Made by a program: the position numbers and the translations under genes
NCBI RefSeq assembly: GCF_008386695.1
Contig: NZ_VUOC01000004.1
Coordinates: 2,420,327-2,484,326 of the forward strand
Origin: Chitinophaga agrisoli
GTDB taxonomy: Bacteria; Bacteroidota; Bacteroidia; Chitinophagales; Chitinophagaceae
Length of the DNA: 64,000 bases
Reading direction: 5' to 3'
Notes under the pieces: model-generated
What the model saw: only the letters and a program-made list of their open reading frames with translations
Databases searched by the model: none
Told to the model about the DNA's origin: nothing
Shown: positions 27,001 through 36,299 of the stretch, in pieces
Position numbering within the stretch: position 1 is the stretch's first letter
Layout of the letters: each line of letters begins with the position of its first letter

Positions 27001-27966
27001 ATGGACACAACGTTTGATATTCTGATCATTGGCGGGGGGCCTATAGGGCTTGCCTGCGGGCTGGCGGCGCAGCAGGCGGGGCTTAGCTATGTTATACTGG
27101 AGAAAGGCTGCCTGGTGAACTCTTTATACAACTATCCGCTGAACATGACGTTCTTTTCCACGTCTGACAGGCTGGAAGTGGCGGGCATCCCTTTTATGTC
27201 CATCAATGCAAAACCTACCCGGCCGGAAGCCCTGGAATATTACCGCCGGGTGGCCACCTCCAAACACCTGGATGTACGGCTGTTTGAGGAAGTAACGCGT
27301 ATAACGCCCAACGGCGACCATTACACGGTACAGACCTCCCGCCATACCTATACAGGCAGGCATGTGGTGATAGCTACCGGTTTTTACGATATACCCAACC
27401 TGATGAACGTGCCAGGCGAAGACCTGCCCAAAGTAAGACACTATTATAAAGACCCGCACTTTTACGCCATGCAGCGGGTGATTGTGGTAGGGGCGCATAA
27501 CTCCGCCGTGGATGCCGCCCTGGAAACCTGGCGCAAAGGTGCAGATGTGACGATGGTAATCCGGGAAAGCGGTATTGGCAGCCGGGTAAAATATTGGGTA
27601 AGACCGGATATTGAGAACCGTATTAAGGAAGGCTCCATTAAGGCGCATTGCCATTCTGTGATACAGGCCATACGCCCTGACGAGGTGGATATACTTACGC
27701 CTGAAGGCGTAGTGACTGTACAAAATGATTACGTGATCGCCATGACAGGTTACCAGCCAAATTTCAGTTTCCTGGAGCAGGCAGGCATCACCCTGTCACA
27801 GGATGAGAAACGTTATCCTACCTATAACCCGGAAACCATGGAAACAAATATGCCGCGCTTATACCTGGCCGGCGTAGTGTGCGGAGGAATGGACACCCAT
27901 GTATGGTTCATTGAAAACTCAAGGGATCATGCGGAGAAAATAGTGCGGCACATTAAGAACAGCTAA
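27001..27966 (+). CDS. ypdA: YpdA-family FAD/NAD(P)-dependent bacillithiol disulfide reductase
   Basis: Flavin oxidoreductase thought to reduce oxidised bacillithiol with NADPH. The ATG at 27001 is preferred over an in-frame ATG at 26965 because the FAD-binding Rossmann motif (ILIIGGGPIGLACG) then begins near the N-terminus; the protein is 321 residues. The second dinucleotide motif VIVVGAHNSAVDAA and the C-terminal LYLAGVVCGG fit YpdA. There is no thioredoxin-reductase CxxC pair. It ends the five-gene operon and is convergent with murB, 4 bp apart. Bacillithiol synthesis genes are not in the window. Confidence 0.9.
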   Translation: MDTTFDILIIGGGPIGLACGLAAQQAGLSYVILEKGCLVNSLYNYPLNMTFFSTSDRLEVAGIPFMSINAKPTRPEALEYYRRVATSKHLDVRLFEEVTRITPNGDHYTVQTSRHTYTGRHVVIATGFYDIPNLMNVPGEDLPKVRHYYKDPHFYAMQRVIVVGAHNSAVDAALETWRKGADVTMVIRESGIGSRVKYWVRPDIENRIKEGSIKAHCHSVIQAIRPDEVDILTPEGVVTVQNDYVIAMTGYQPNFSFLEQAGITLSQDEKRYPTYNPETMETNMPRLYLAGVVCGGMDTHVWFIENSRDHAEKIVRHIKNS

Positions 27967-27970
27967 CCGC

Positions 27971-28987
27971 TTAAACTATATTCACTTCCCTTTCCAGCTC
28001 CACGCCAAATTTTTCGTGCACGCTATCCAGTACCTGCTGGGAAAGCTGGTATACTTCCTGGCCGCTGGCATGGCCATAATTCACCAGCACCAGGGATTGA
28101 CGGGCATGTACGCCGGCATCGCCACTGCGGTAGCCTTTCCAGCCGCACTGCTCAATAAGCCAGCCGGCTGCCAGCTTGTAGTGCCCGCCCGCCACCGGGT
28201 AAGCCACTATATTGGAATGCTGGCTATGTAATGTCTCAAACTGTGCCGCCGTAATAGTGGGGTTTTTGAAAAAACTGCCTGCATTGCCTATCTCCGCAGG
28301 GTCCGGCAGCTTGGAGCTGCGGATATTGATCACCGCCTGGCTGACGGCCTTGATAGAAAGCTCCTGTATGCCCATTTTCTTTAACTCTTCTTCTATAGCG
28401 CCATAGCTGGTATTAAACAAAGGCTTTTTCCGTAAGCGGTAGGTAACAGAAAGGATCACAAACTGCCCTTTATACTGCCTTTTAAACACGCTCTCGCGAT
28501 AGCCAAAGGCACAATCCTCATTATTAAAAGTAACGGTCGTATGATCCTGCAGGTGCCAGGCTTCCAGCTCGTGGAAATAGTCTTTTATTTCCACGCCGTA
28601 AGCGCCAATATTCTGCATGGGGCTGGCGCCTACGTTACCGGGTATGAGCGACAGGTTTTCCAGCCCCGCCCGGTTATGCGCTATACAGTCCATTACAAAC
28701 TGGTGCCAGTTCTCCCCTGCCCCCGCTTTTACATAAATGTATTGATCATCTTCACGCAGCACCGTAATGCCTTTCAGCTCGTTCTTCAACACCAGTCCGT
28801 TAAAATCCCCGGTGAACAATATATTGCTGCCGCCGCCCAGGATCATGGCAGGAAGGGACTGCCAGCGCGCATCCTGCGTAAGCTCCTGCAGCTGCTGCAG
28901 ACTGGCGAACGGAGCAAAATAACGGGCCTGCACATCCATGCCGAAAGTATTATAGGGCCGAAGCGAAACATTTTCAGATACCTGCAT
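27971..28987 (-). CDS. murB: UDP-N-acetylenolpyruvoylglucosamine reductase
   Basis: FAD enzyme reducing UDP-GlcNAc-enolpyruvate to UDP-MurNAc in peptidoglycan synthesis. 338 residues, starting with NVSLRPYNTFGMDV and the FAD-binding segment MILGGGSNILF. IPGNVGASPMQNIGAYGVEI carries the substrate/FAD contacts, and SSKLPDPAEIGNAGSFFKNP provides the catalytic Ser. This is the longer, type I-like form. A TATATTTG box on the - strand at 29061-29068 could be its -7 element, though the -33 match is poor. Confidence 0.96.
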   Translation of the reverse strand: MQVSENVSLRPYNTFGMDVQARYFAPFASLQQLQELTQDARWQSLPAMILGGGSNILFTGDFNGLVLKNELKGITVLREDDQYIYVKAGAGENWHQFVMDCIAHNRAGLENLSLIPGNVGASPMQNIGAYGVEIKDYFHELEAWHLQDHTTVTFNNEDCAFGYRESVFKRQYKGQFVILSVTYRLRKKPLFNTSYGAIEEELKKMGIQELSIKAVSQAVINIRSSKLPDPAEIGNAGSFFKNPTITAAQFETLHSQHSNIVAYPVAGGHYKLAAGWLIEQCGWKGYRSGDAGVHARQSLVLVNYGHASGQEVYQLSQQVLDSVHEKFGVELEREVNIV

Positions 28988-29088
28988 AATTGACTTAACT
29001 TTAGGAACAGCGGATAGCTATTAAACGTTAGCCCCAGGGCCGCCCCGCTGAGATAAAGAACAAATATAAATTAAACTCTTATAAACAC

Positions 29089-29757
29089 ATGCCTCGAACA
29101 GCTGTTGTAATAGGCGCTACCGGGCTTACCGGCAGCAATCTGGTAAACCTGCTGCTGCACAATAATGCCTTTGACCAGGTAAAGGTATTGCTGCGGAAGC
29201 CCACGCTGAAACCACGCGCTGGCCTGGAAAGCATTATCGTAGATTTTGAGGATGAGAACAACCTGGCAGCAGTATTACACGGCGATGTTTTGTTTTGCTG
29301 TATAGGCACTACACGGCGTAAGGCCGGCAGCCAGGAACAATTCCGGCAGGTAGATTTTAATATCCCTGTGCGCTGCGCTACCCTGGCCAAACGGCAGGGG
29401 TTTGGCCAGTTCCTGCTCATGTCTTCTGTGGGCGCCAATGTGCACTCCCGTTTCTTTTACCTGCGGACCAAGGGAGAAACAGAACAGGCGATCATCCGGC
29501 TGGGGTTCAACAGCCTGCATATACTACGGCCTTCCGCCTTGCTGGGCAAACGGGACCAGCCACGGTTGGGATCACTGGTAGGCCAATTCCTTGTTCAGGT
29601 ATTTTATTTTCTGCTGCAGGGCAGGTGGAAAAAATATCGTGGTATTAAAGCCTCCACGGTAGCCAAGGCGATGGTGGCGGCTGCAGTTAAAGGGGAGGCT
29701 GGCACGCATATCTATGAATCAGATGCTATTAAGGAAATGGCGGGGGAACCGCTGTAG
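29089..29757 (+). CDS. NAD(P)H-binding atypical SDR protein
   Basis: 222-residue Rossmann protein beginning VVIGATGLTGSNLVNLLL, the TGxxGxxG nucleotide motif of atypical short-chain dehydrogenases. CCIGTTRRKAGS and LMSSVGAN follow, and a YLRTKGETE motif stands where the catalytic YxxxK is expected (Tyr-x3-Lys present). It resembles the HTATIP2/TIP30-like group often annotated as oxidoreductase. No signal peptide. It stands alone between murB and priA, and its substrate is unknown. Confidence 0.82.
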   Translation: MPRTAVVIGATGLTGSNLVNLLLHNNAFDQVKVLLRKPTLKPRAGLESIIVDFEDENNLAAVLHGDVLFCCIGTTRRKAGSQEQFRQVDFNIPVRCATLAKRQGFGQFLLMSSVGANVHSRFFYLRTKGETEQAIIRLGFNSLHILRPSALLGKRDQPRLGSLVGQFLVQVFYFLLQGRWKKYRGIKASTVAKAMVAAAVKGEAGTHIYESDAIKEMAGEPL

Positions 29758-29779
29758 ATGTGCAGATGTGTGGGATCAA

Positions 29780-32224
29780 TCAAACGCAGTCCACATCCGG
29801 CGTTATAATAACGGAACGGAATTTTTTCTCTGCCTGTAATTTAATAAAGTGTTCCCGGAGCAGCTGTTTTGTCTGGGCAATCACCTTTGTATCCCGGGGT
29901 AATTTAATGAGCATTTCCTGGAGATAGTTGTTACGTACGCGGCCCACCAATGGAACGGCCGGTCCTACCAGCTGCGGGCCCAGATGCGGATACAGCCAGT
30001 TTCCCAATACCTGCGCCGCCTGTTCCGCTATTACCTGCTTCTTATGTTTAACGGTGATCTTTAGCAGCCGTACAAAAGGCGGATATCCAAAGCGCTGCCG
30101 CTCCGCTATCTCTGCTTCGTACATCGCTTTATAATCGTGCAGCGTAACATACTGCAATACCGGATGCCGGGTATTGCTGGCTTGTATGATCACCTGCCCC
30201 TTACCATGTTTACGGCCGGCGCGCCCGCTTACCTGCTCCATCAGCTGAAAAGCACGCTCATTCACCCTAAAATCCGGGTAGCTAAGCAGGCTGTCTGCGC
30301 TTAAGATCCCCACCAGGTTCACATTTTCAAAATCAAGCCCTTTCACTACCATCTGGGTGCCTACCAATATGTCTATACGCTGCTGTTCCAGCTGCTGGAT
30401 CATTTTGTTATGGCTGTCTTTATTCCGCACCGCATCTACATCCATACGGGCTATCCGGGCGCCGGGGAATACCTGCTGCAGGTCCTCCTCTATTTTCTCC
30501 GTACCAAAGCTTTTAGGCACCAGTGTTTGGCTGCCGCAGGCCGCGCAGGTAAAAAGGTAAGGATACTGCGTGCCGCAATAATGGCAATGCAGTTTATCTG
30601 AATTGCGGTGCCAGGTCAGGGACACATCGCATTGTTTACAATTAGGTATCCACCCGCAGGTGCTGCAAAGCAGGAAAGGCGCATACCCCCGCCGGTTCTG
30701 GAACAGGATCACCTGTTTACCCGCTTCCAGGGTTTGCTTCACCGCATCCACCAGCATAGGCGTAAAATTGTGCAGCATCTGCTTTTCCGCCGTAGGCTGC
30801 TTTACATCTGCTATTTCAATGGCCGGCATGGCTATCCCGCCAAACCTTTCCTCCAGGGTAACCAATCCATACTTGCCCTGCTGCGCATTGAAATACGATT
30901 CCAGGGAAGGGGTGGCAGAGCCCAGTAATACCTTTGCTCCAAACAGGTTGGCGTAATAAATGGCCGCATCCCGTGCGTGATAACGGGGTGCGGGGTCCTG
31001 TTGTTTATAGGAGGCATCATGCTCCTCATCCAGGATAATAAGGCCAATATCGCGGAAGGGTAAAAGCAGGCTGGAACGGGCGCCCAGTACTATCTGCAGC
31101 TCCCCGCTCTTTACTTTGTTCCATATTTCTACCCTTTCATTATTATTAAAACGGGAATGATAGATGCCGATCTTGCTGCCAAAATGTTTTTGCAGCCGGC
31201 GGATGATCTGCGCCGTGAGGGCGATCTCCGGCAACAGGTACAGCACCTGTTTGCCGGTAGCAATACATTCCTCTATCAGTTTTACATACACCTGGGTTTT
31301 ACCGCTGGAAGTAACCCCGTGCAGCAGGGTGACCGGTTTCTGCTCAAAACTGGCGCGCACTCCTTGCAGCGCAATTTCCTGGGCGGGGCTAAGGGTAAAA
31401 TTTATATTCGCCTCCGCTTTGCCACCGGGCACACGGTCCACTACACGTTTTTCTATCCACACAATGTTCTTGTCCACCAGGCCTTTTAACTGGGCAGCAG
31501 TGGCGCCGGATTTCTTCAGCAGCTCGCTTTGCAGCACGGAGCCTTGTGTTTTGAGCAGATGCAGATAGGCCAGCAACAGCTCCATCTGTTTAGGTGCACG
31601 GCCCATTTCATTGAACAGTTCCGCCAGCTTTTCTTCCTGTTCATAAACAGGGTGCAGCTGCACATAATTCTCTTTCTTCTCGCGATAGGCTTCCTTCAGC
31701 TCTTCATGCACCAGGCATACCTTTTTTTCTATGAGGCGTTTAATAGTCGTATATACGTCCGCTTTGTCCAGGATCATCTGCACCTCTCCTATACGCAGCT
31801 CTTTACGGATATGCAGGGCTTCCGCCACCATATATTCATCCTCATCCAGGCTGGTGAGATCATCGCCAAAGGCCTCATTATATAACAGGATCGTTTCGCT
31901 CGATAGCTTCAGGTGGGCGGGCAGGGCTGCATTGAGCACCTCCCCTTCCGTGCACATATAATACGCTGCCAGCCATTGCCAGAAGGATAACTGTGCAGGG
32001 TATACGACCGGGTCTTTATCCAGCAGATCCAGCAGCGGCTTGGTCTTATAATCCAGCGGGGCCTGGCCGTGCAAAGCCTTCACAATACCGGCATACTTCT
32101 TCTGGCGGCCCAGTTGTACGGCCACACGGCTACCTACCTGTATCGTATCCTCCATACCCGGGGGTACGGCATACGTATAGTTCTTTGGTAATGCAAGCGG
32201 TAATATTACGTCTGCGTACTTCAT
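29780..32224 (-). CDS. priA: Primosomal protein N' (replication restart helicase)
   Basis: Superfamily 2 DNA helicase that reloads the replisome at stalled forks. 814 residues. N-terminal DNA-binding domain (MKYADVILPLALPKNYTYAVP), Walker A LLHGVTSSGKTQVY, DEEH box in IILDEEHDASYKQ, GSATPSLES, and the C-terminal helicase motifs VSGRAGR. Between them lie the zinc-binding cysteines: LLCSTCGWIPNCKQC and CHYCGTQYPYLFTCAACG, eight Cys in all. Every hallmark is intact and the length is normal. A single-gene unit on the - strand, 49 bp downstream of the acyltransferase gene. Confidence 0.97.
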   Translation of the reverse strand: MKYADVILPLALPKNYTYAVPPGMEDTIQVGSRVAVQLGRQKKYAGIVKALHGQAPLDYKTKPLLDLLDKDPVVYPAQLSFWQWLAAYYMCTEGEVLNAALPAHLKLSSETILLYNEAFGDDLTSLDEDEYMVAEALHIRKELRIGEVQMILDKADVYTTIKRLIEKKVCLVHEELKEAYREKKENYVQLHPVYEQEEKLAELFNEMGRAPKQMELLLAYLHLLKTQGSVLQSELLKKSGATAAQLKGLVDKNIVWIEKRVVDRVPGGKAEANINFTLSPAQEIALQGVRASFEQKPVTLLHGVTSSGKTQVYVKLIEECIATGKQVLYLLPEIALTAQIIRRLQKHFGSKIGIYHSRFNNNERVEIWNKVKSGELQIVLGARSSLLLPFRDIGLIILDEEHDASYKQQDPAPRYHARDAAIYYANLFGAKVLLGSATPSLESYFNAQQGKYGLVTLEERFGGIAMPAIEIADVKQPTAEKQMLHNFTPMLVDAVKQTLEAGKQVILFQNRRGYAPFLLCSTCGWIPNCKQCDVSLTWHRNSDKLHCHYCGTQYPYLFTCAACGSQTLVPKSFGTEKIEEDLQQVFPGARIARMDVDAVRNKDSHNKMIQQLEQQRIDILVGTQMVVKGLDFENVNLVGILSADSLLSYPDFRVNERAFQLMEQVSGRAGRKHGKGQVIIQASNTRHPVLQYVTLHDYKAMYEAEIAERQRFGYPPFVRLLKITVKHKKQVIAEQAAQVLGNWLYPHLGPQLVGPAVPLVGRVRNNYLQEMLIKLPRDTKVIAQTKQLLREHFIKLQAEKKFRSVIITPDVDCV

Positions 32225-32273
32225 TATGCGGTGGCCATCCTTTCTTTTAGCAGGAAATATGCGGAAAGGACGT

Positions 32274-33050
32274 TTAGATTGCCTGTTGTTTCACAGGTAC
32301 GTCCGGGTACTCGGAATGCTCCTTTAGCGCGGCATGCATGACACTGAACACACGCTGTTTCAGCGCTGGCAGATCTTCCATCGTAAGACCAGCCACCGGG
32401 ATAGAGGGAAGGAACAGCACCCGGCAACGGCCAGGCGACAGGTCCAGCATCCTTTTATGGGAAAACCGGATACCGCTATCCAGGTATAACACGGGCTTCA
32501 GCGGTGTTTGGGTTTCTATAGCTATACGGAAAGCGCCGTTGTGAAAAGGCGTTAACAGCTGGTTGGTTTCATTGGTGGTACCCTCCGGGAAAATGAGGAT
32601 GGAAATGCCCTTACGTACCATCGTCATCATTTCCCGTACGCTGGCGGCGCGGCCGGCAGTGCTGGCCCTGTCTACCAGTACTACGGACTGGCGATAGATA
32701 AACCCAAAGAACGGGATCTTCTTCATTTCGATCTTGCCCAGGGGGCGGAAAGGAAGCCCCATCACCTTTACGGCAATAGCTGCATCGAGATAGGAACGGT
32801 GATTCACCACATACAGGAAGGTGCCTTTTTCATTATTATCCTCCCTTATTTTCCTCACCCATATACCTACCATCGGAAACCAGAGATCCGCCCAGAGCCG
32901 GAGGAAGTAAAAAGTGATATTCCCGCCCCGGATCCTTCCTAACAGGGAAGCCAGGATAATAGGTGGAAGGATGAGGAACATAATAGCCAGCCATAATAAC
33001 AGCGCATATATTACGTACAATACTCTAACCGGTTTCAGCAATATGCTCAT
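32274..33050 (-). CDS. 1-acyl-sn-glycerol-3-phosphate acyltransferase (PlsC-like)
   Basis: Membrane acyltransferase of phospholipid synthesis. From the ATG at 33050 the protein is 258 residues; an upstream in-frame ATG at 33089 adds 13 residues and is less likely. A long hydrophobic stretch (about 10-40) anchors it to the inner membrane. The catalytic motif NHRSYLDA (His-x4-Asp) and the glycerol-phosphate-binding motif IFPEGTTNE are present. Chain specificity cannot be read. Its gene overlaps nothing; the next upstream gene on this strand is the DUF4258 protein 111 bp away. Confidence 0.9.
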   Translation of the reverse strand: MSILLKPVRVLYVIYALLLWLAIMFLILPPIILASLLGRIRGGNITFYFLRLWADLWFPMVGIWVRKIREDNNEKGTFLYVVNHRSYLDAAIAVKVMGLPFRPLGKIEMKKIPFFGFIYRQSVVLVDRASTAGRAASVREMMTMVRKGISILIFPEGTTNETNQLLTPFHNGAFRIAIETQTPLKPVLYLDSGIRFSHKRMLDLSPGRCRVLFLPSIPVAGLTMEDLPALKQRVFSVMHAALKEHSEYPDVPVKQQAI

Positions 33051-33161
33051 AAATAGATTTAAATAACACCAAACCGGAAAATTAAGCAACTATCAGGTAA
33101 TTATCAATTTACTAATTGTTAATTGACAACAGGCGAAAGTGAAGGGATTGAAAAACAGCGT

Positions 33162-33599
33162 TTAATCGCAGTTACAGGTCCATCTTTTGTCCAGGTCTAT
33201 ACAGGTCACTACCCGGGTGACCTCCCGGCAGGGAGCGAAAATAACGCGGAGGTGCTGCCCCTCATGGGAATACCCTTCCAGTGCAAAAGTGGGACAGGGA
33301 CGATCGTGCAGGTTGGATTTGGCAAGATCAATACGGCCCTGGGCCATTATCTCCTGCACCTCCCCTTCTGTAACGTGCCGGCAATCCATGCGGCAGCGGG
33401 CATGTATGGTGTATTCCAGGCGTGCGGCGCGGTCAAATTCCGGCATATCATCCACCATTTCCGGCACCGGCGGGCCGCTTTGCGGCGATGGCGGCGCGGA
33501 GGTTCCCGCATGGTTCCACCACTGCCAACGCCAGGCCACCAATAATAATATAGCCAGTACTACTACAGGAAAATACTTGTGCACCGCCCCCGGTTTCAT
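33162..33599 (-). CDS. Membrane-anchored DUF4258-like protein
   Basis: 145 residues from the ATG at 33599. The longer reading from 33746 adds 49 residues of unlikely composition before the obvious membrane anchor. The N-terminus is one transmembrane helix (YFPVVVLAILLLVAWRW), then a Pro-rich linker, then a compact domain: LEYTIHARCRMDCRHVTEGEVQEIM, with paired Cys and His, and later GQHLRVIFAPC, ending TCNCD. This arrangement matches DUF4258, a small domain related to toxin-like RNase folds but without assigned function here. Five to six cysteines suggest disulfides outside the cytoplasm. Confidence 0.72.
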   Translation of the reverse strand: MKPGAVHKYFPVVVLAILLLVAWRWQWWNHAGTSAPPSPQSGPPVPEMVDDMPEFDRAARLEYTIHARCRMDCRHVTEGEVQEIMAQGRIDLAKSNLHDRPCPTFALEGYSHEGQHLRVIFAPCREVTRVVTCIDLDKRWTCNCD

Positions 33600-33848
33600 T
33601 GCATTATCGATTTTTGAAATTGCGGTCAGCAATATGTTAAACTTACACCTTTTCCGGGATATAAAAGTGAGGAACGAAGCCCCGGCATGATGGGCGGAAG
33701 AGAGATAGACCGGCGCCTGTTCAAAAACGGACGTCCCTGTTCCCAAATGAACAGTTTATGTGTCCAAACAGCCACCCAATCCCTTCTCCAGCAAACAGTT
33801 AGGTAAATGGCATTTTATTAGCTCCGGGAATACCAAACCCACGTTACC

Positions 33849-36269
33849 ATGATCAGGAGTTACCTGAAAACTGCTTTCCGCAGCTTTTCAAAGAATAAGA
33901 CCTTCAGTTTTATCAATGTGATTGGTTTGACGATTGGCACGCTTTGTTGCCTGTACATCGTGATGTATGTGGCGGATCAATACAGTTATGACAAGCACGA
34001 AGATCATGCCGGAGATATATACCGGATTACGAGCACGCTGAAAACTGCTGGCGATGTTCACCTGCTGGCAGTCTCCTCGCCTCCTGCCGCTGCTGCTATG
34101 AAACGTGATTTCGCGGAGGTGGCGCAATTTACCCGGGTACTGGAGCCCCGTGTCTTTGGGGCCGAACAGCACCTGCTTAAATACCAGGACCAATCTTTCT
34201 ACGTGCAACATGTGCTTTTTGCCGACTCCACTTTTTTCGATGTATTCTCCTATCATTTCATCAGCGGCACTCCCCGCTCACTGATGGCGCCCTTTTCCAC
34301 CGTGTTGCTGAAATCTACCGCAGACAAGCTGTTTGGCAAGGAAGATCCCATGGGTAAAACCATCCGGATCAATAATAAGGCAGGCGAGGAAACGCTGACG
34401 GTGACTGGCGTAGTAGACGAAAGCCTGGGTGGTTCCCATATTGATGCCGGTATGTTCATTAATATGAACAGCGGGCTGATTGGCGATATTGTACGCCGTA
34501 CAGATTCCTGGGCGGGCGGTAATATGCTGTATGCTTATGTAAAACTGCAACCCGGCACAGACAAGACAGCGCTGGAGCGGAAACTACCTGCCTTCCTGCA
34601 GCGTTATGGCAAGGAGCAGCTGCAAGCCCTCCACATGGAAAAGCTGCTGACCCTTCAGCCCATCGCGGACATACATACAGATACCAGTTATGAGGTAGAG
34701 TTGAGCAAGACCGTCAGCCCCGTTTTTCTACGGATCCTGCTATTGATCGCTATACTGATACAGGTGATCGCCTGCATCAATTTCATGAACCTTTCTACAG
34801 CCAGGGCCTCACAAAGGGCCAGGGAAGTGGGCGTAAGGAAAGTGATGGGGGCAGGCAGGAAAGACCTGGTCCGGCAGTTCCTGGGCGAATCCCTCCTGCT
34901 TTCGCTGATGGGCGTATTGCTGGCTGTTCCTTTATTATACCTGCTGCTGCCTTTCCTGAACACTATCACAGAGGCAGAGATCCGGTTGTCTTTTCTCAGT
35001 GATTACCGCCCCTGGTTGATCTTACTTGGCATAACCACCGCCACCGGCCTGATGGCGGGTCTTTATCCCGCCCTTTATCTTTCTGCTTTCCAGGCCATTA
35101 AAGTGATCAGGGGCAACTTCAGCAACCGCATATCCGCAGCAGGACTGCGCCGTTCCCTGGTGGTTTTTCAGTTTGTGCTGTCCATTGTGCTGATCACCGG
35201 AATTGTGGTGATCTACAGTCAGCTGCATTATATACGCCACAAGGACCTCGGATTTGAACGGGATCAAAAGCTGATCTTCAATATTTACACCGGCGGCGTT
35301 AATATAACCGCCCTCACAGCGGACCTGCAGCAGCTACCGGAAGTAAAAGCCGTCACCAGAAGCAACAGTCAGCTGGGCAAACAGACCCTCATGACCAGGA
35401 ACGTATACCTGCCTGGCGGGAACGCGGCCGATGGAGAGGATGTGCCGATCATGGTATCCGACAAATACTTTGTACGGGCAGCCGGCATTCGCCTGCTGGC
35501 CGGCCGTGATTTCCGGGACTTCGACTCCGGCCGGGTACTGATCAACGCCACCCTGGCTAAACGGCTACGGATCAACCCCAATACAGCGGAAGGCGCCAGA
35601 TTGTATGTAAGCTCCGGCGACGAACCGGCAACAGCCTATGAGGTGGCCGGTATTGTACGGGATTTTCATTTCAACTCCCTGCATGAGACCGTAAAACCCT
35701 TTATGCTGCTCTACGATCCCCAAAGCCCGGCCCTCTGCGATATAATGGTAAATACCGAAAGCAGCAACTACAAGGCTTTGCTGGCCAAAATAAAAATCAT
35801 CTGGCAGCGGAACGCGCCGGGCCTGCCCTTCCAATACAGCTTCCTGGACGATGAAGTACAAAAACAATATGAAACCGAGATCGTACTTTCCAACATCATC
35901 AACGCCTTTACCGGCATGGCCATTCTGATCTCCTGCCTGGGCCTGTTTGGGCTGGCAGCCTTTAGTGCGGAACAACGGAGCAAGGAGATCGGGATCCGTA
36001 AAGTGCTGGGCGCCAGCATTCCCGGTATTGTTCAATTGCTGAGCAAGGACTTCCTGAAACTGGTATTGATCGCCCTGCTCCTCGCCACCCCTATTTCCTG
36101 GTGGACGATGGACAAATGGCTGCAGGGCTTTGCCTACCGGATCCCGCTTAGCTGGTGGATGTTTGCCCTGGCAGGCGCAGTGGCGGTGCTTATTGCCCTG
36201 TGCACTGTAAGCGTGCAGGCCATCAAAGGGGCATTGGCCAACCCTATCAGGAGCCTTGGGAGGGAATAA
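33849..36269 (+). CDS. FtsX/MacB-like ABC transporter permease
   Basis: 806-residue inner-membrane protein with two MacB_PCD/FtsX units. The first begins LKTAFRSFSKNKTFSFINVIGLTIG, the standard N-terminal helix of Bacteroidota FtsX-like permeases, then a periplasmic domain, a three-helix FtsX domain with ARASQRAREVGVRKVMGAGR, a second periplasmic domain, and a final FtsX domain with EQRSKEIGIRKVLGASI. No ATP-binding subunit is adjacent, which is common for these stand-alone genes. Likely role: mechanotransmission in export or envelope stress; cargo unknown. Confidence 0.9.
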   Translation: MIRSYLKTAFRSFSKNKTFSFINVIGLTIGTLCCLYIVMYVADQYSYDKHEDHAGDIYRITSTLKTAGDVHLLAVSSPPAAAAMKRDFAEVAQFTRVLEPRVFGAEQHLLKYQDQSFYVQHVLFADSTFFDVFSYHFISGTPRSLMAPFSTVLLKSTADKLFGKEDPMGKTIRINNKAGEETLTVTGVVDESLGGSHIDAGMFINMNSGLIGDIVRRTDSWAGGNMLYAYVKLQPGTDKTALERKLPAFLQRYGKEQLQALHMEKLLTLQPIADIHTDTSYEVELSKTVSPVFLRILLLIAILIQVIACINFMNLSTARASQRAREVGVRKVMGAGRKDLVRQFLGESLLLSLMGVLLAVPLLYLLLPFLNTITEAEIRLSFLSDYRPWLILLGITTATGLMAGLYPALYLSAFQAIKVIRGNFSNRISAAGLRRSLVVFQFVLSIVLITGIVVIYSQLHYIRHKDLGFERDQKLIFNIYTGGVNITALTADLQQLPEVKAVTRSNSQLGKQTLMTRNVYLPGGNAADGEDVPIMVSDKYFVRAAGIRLLAGRDFRDFDSGRVLINATLAKRLRINPNTAEGARLYVSSGDEPATAYEVAGIVRDFHFNSLHETVKPFMLLYDPQSPALCDIMVNTESSNYKALLAKIKIIWQRNAPGLPFQYSFLDDEVQKQYETEIVLSNIINAFTGMAILISCLGLFGLAAFSAEQRSKEIGIRKVLGASIPGIVQLLSKDFLKLVLIALLLATPISWWTMDKWLQGFAYRIPLSWWMFALAGAVAVLIALCTVSVQAIKGALANPIRSLGRE

Positions 36270-36299
36270 ACGGCTTTTTTTGTAATTTTGCCCTCCTTT

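Noticed and set aside
33600-33746. N-terminal extension of the DUF4258 protein to 33746
   Set aside because: It would put 49 poorly composed residues before a clear membrane anchor; the ATG at 33599 is better.
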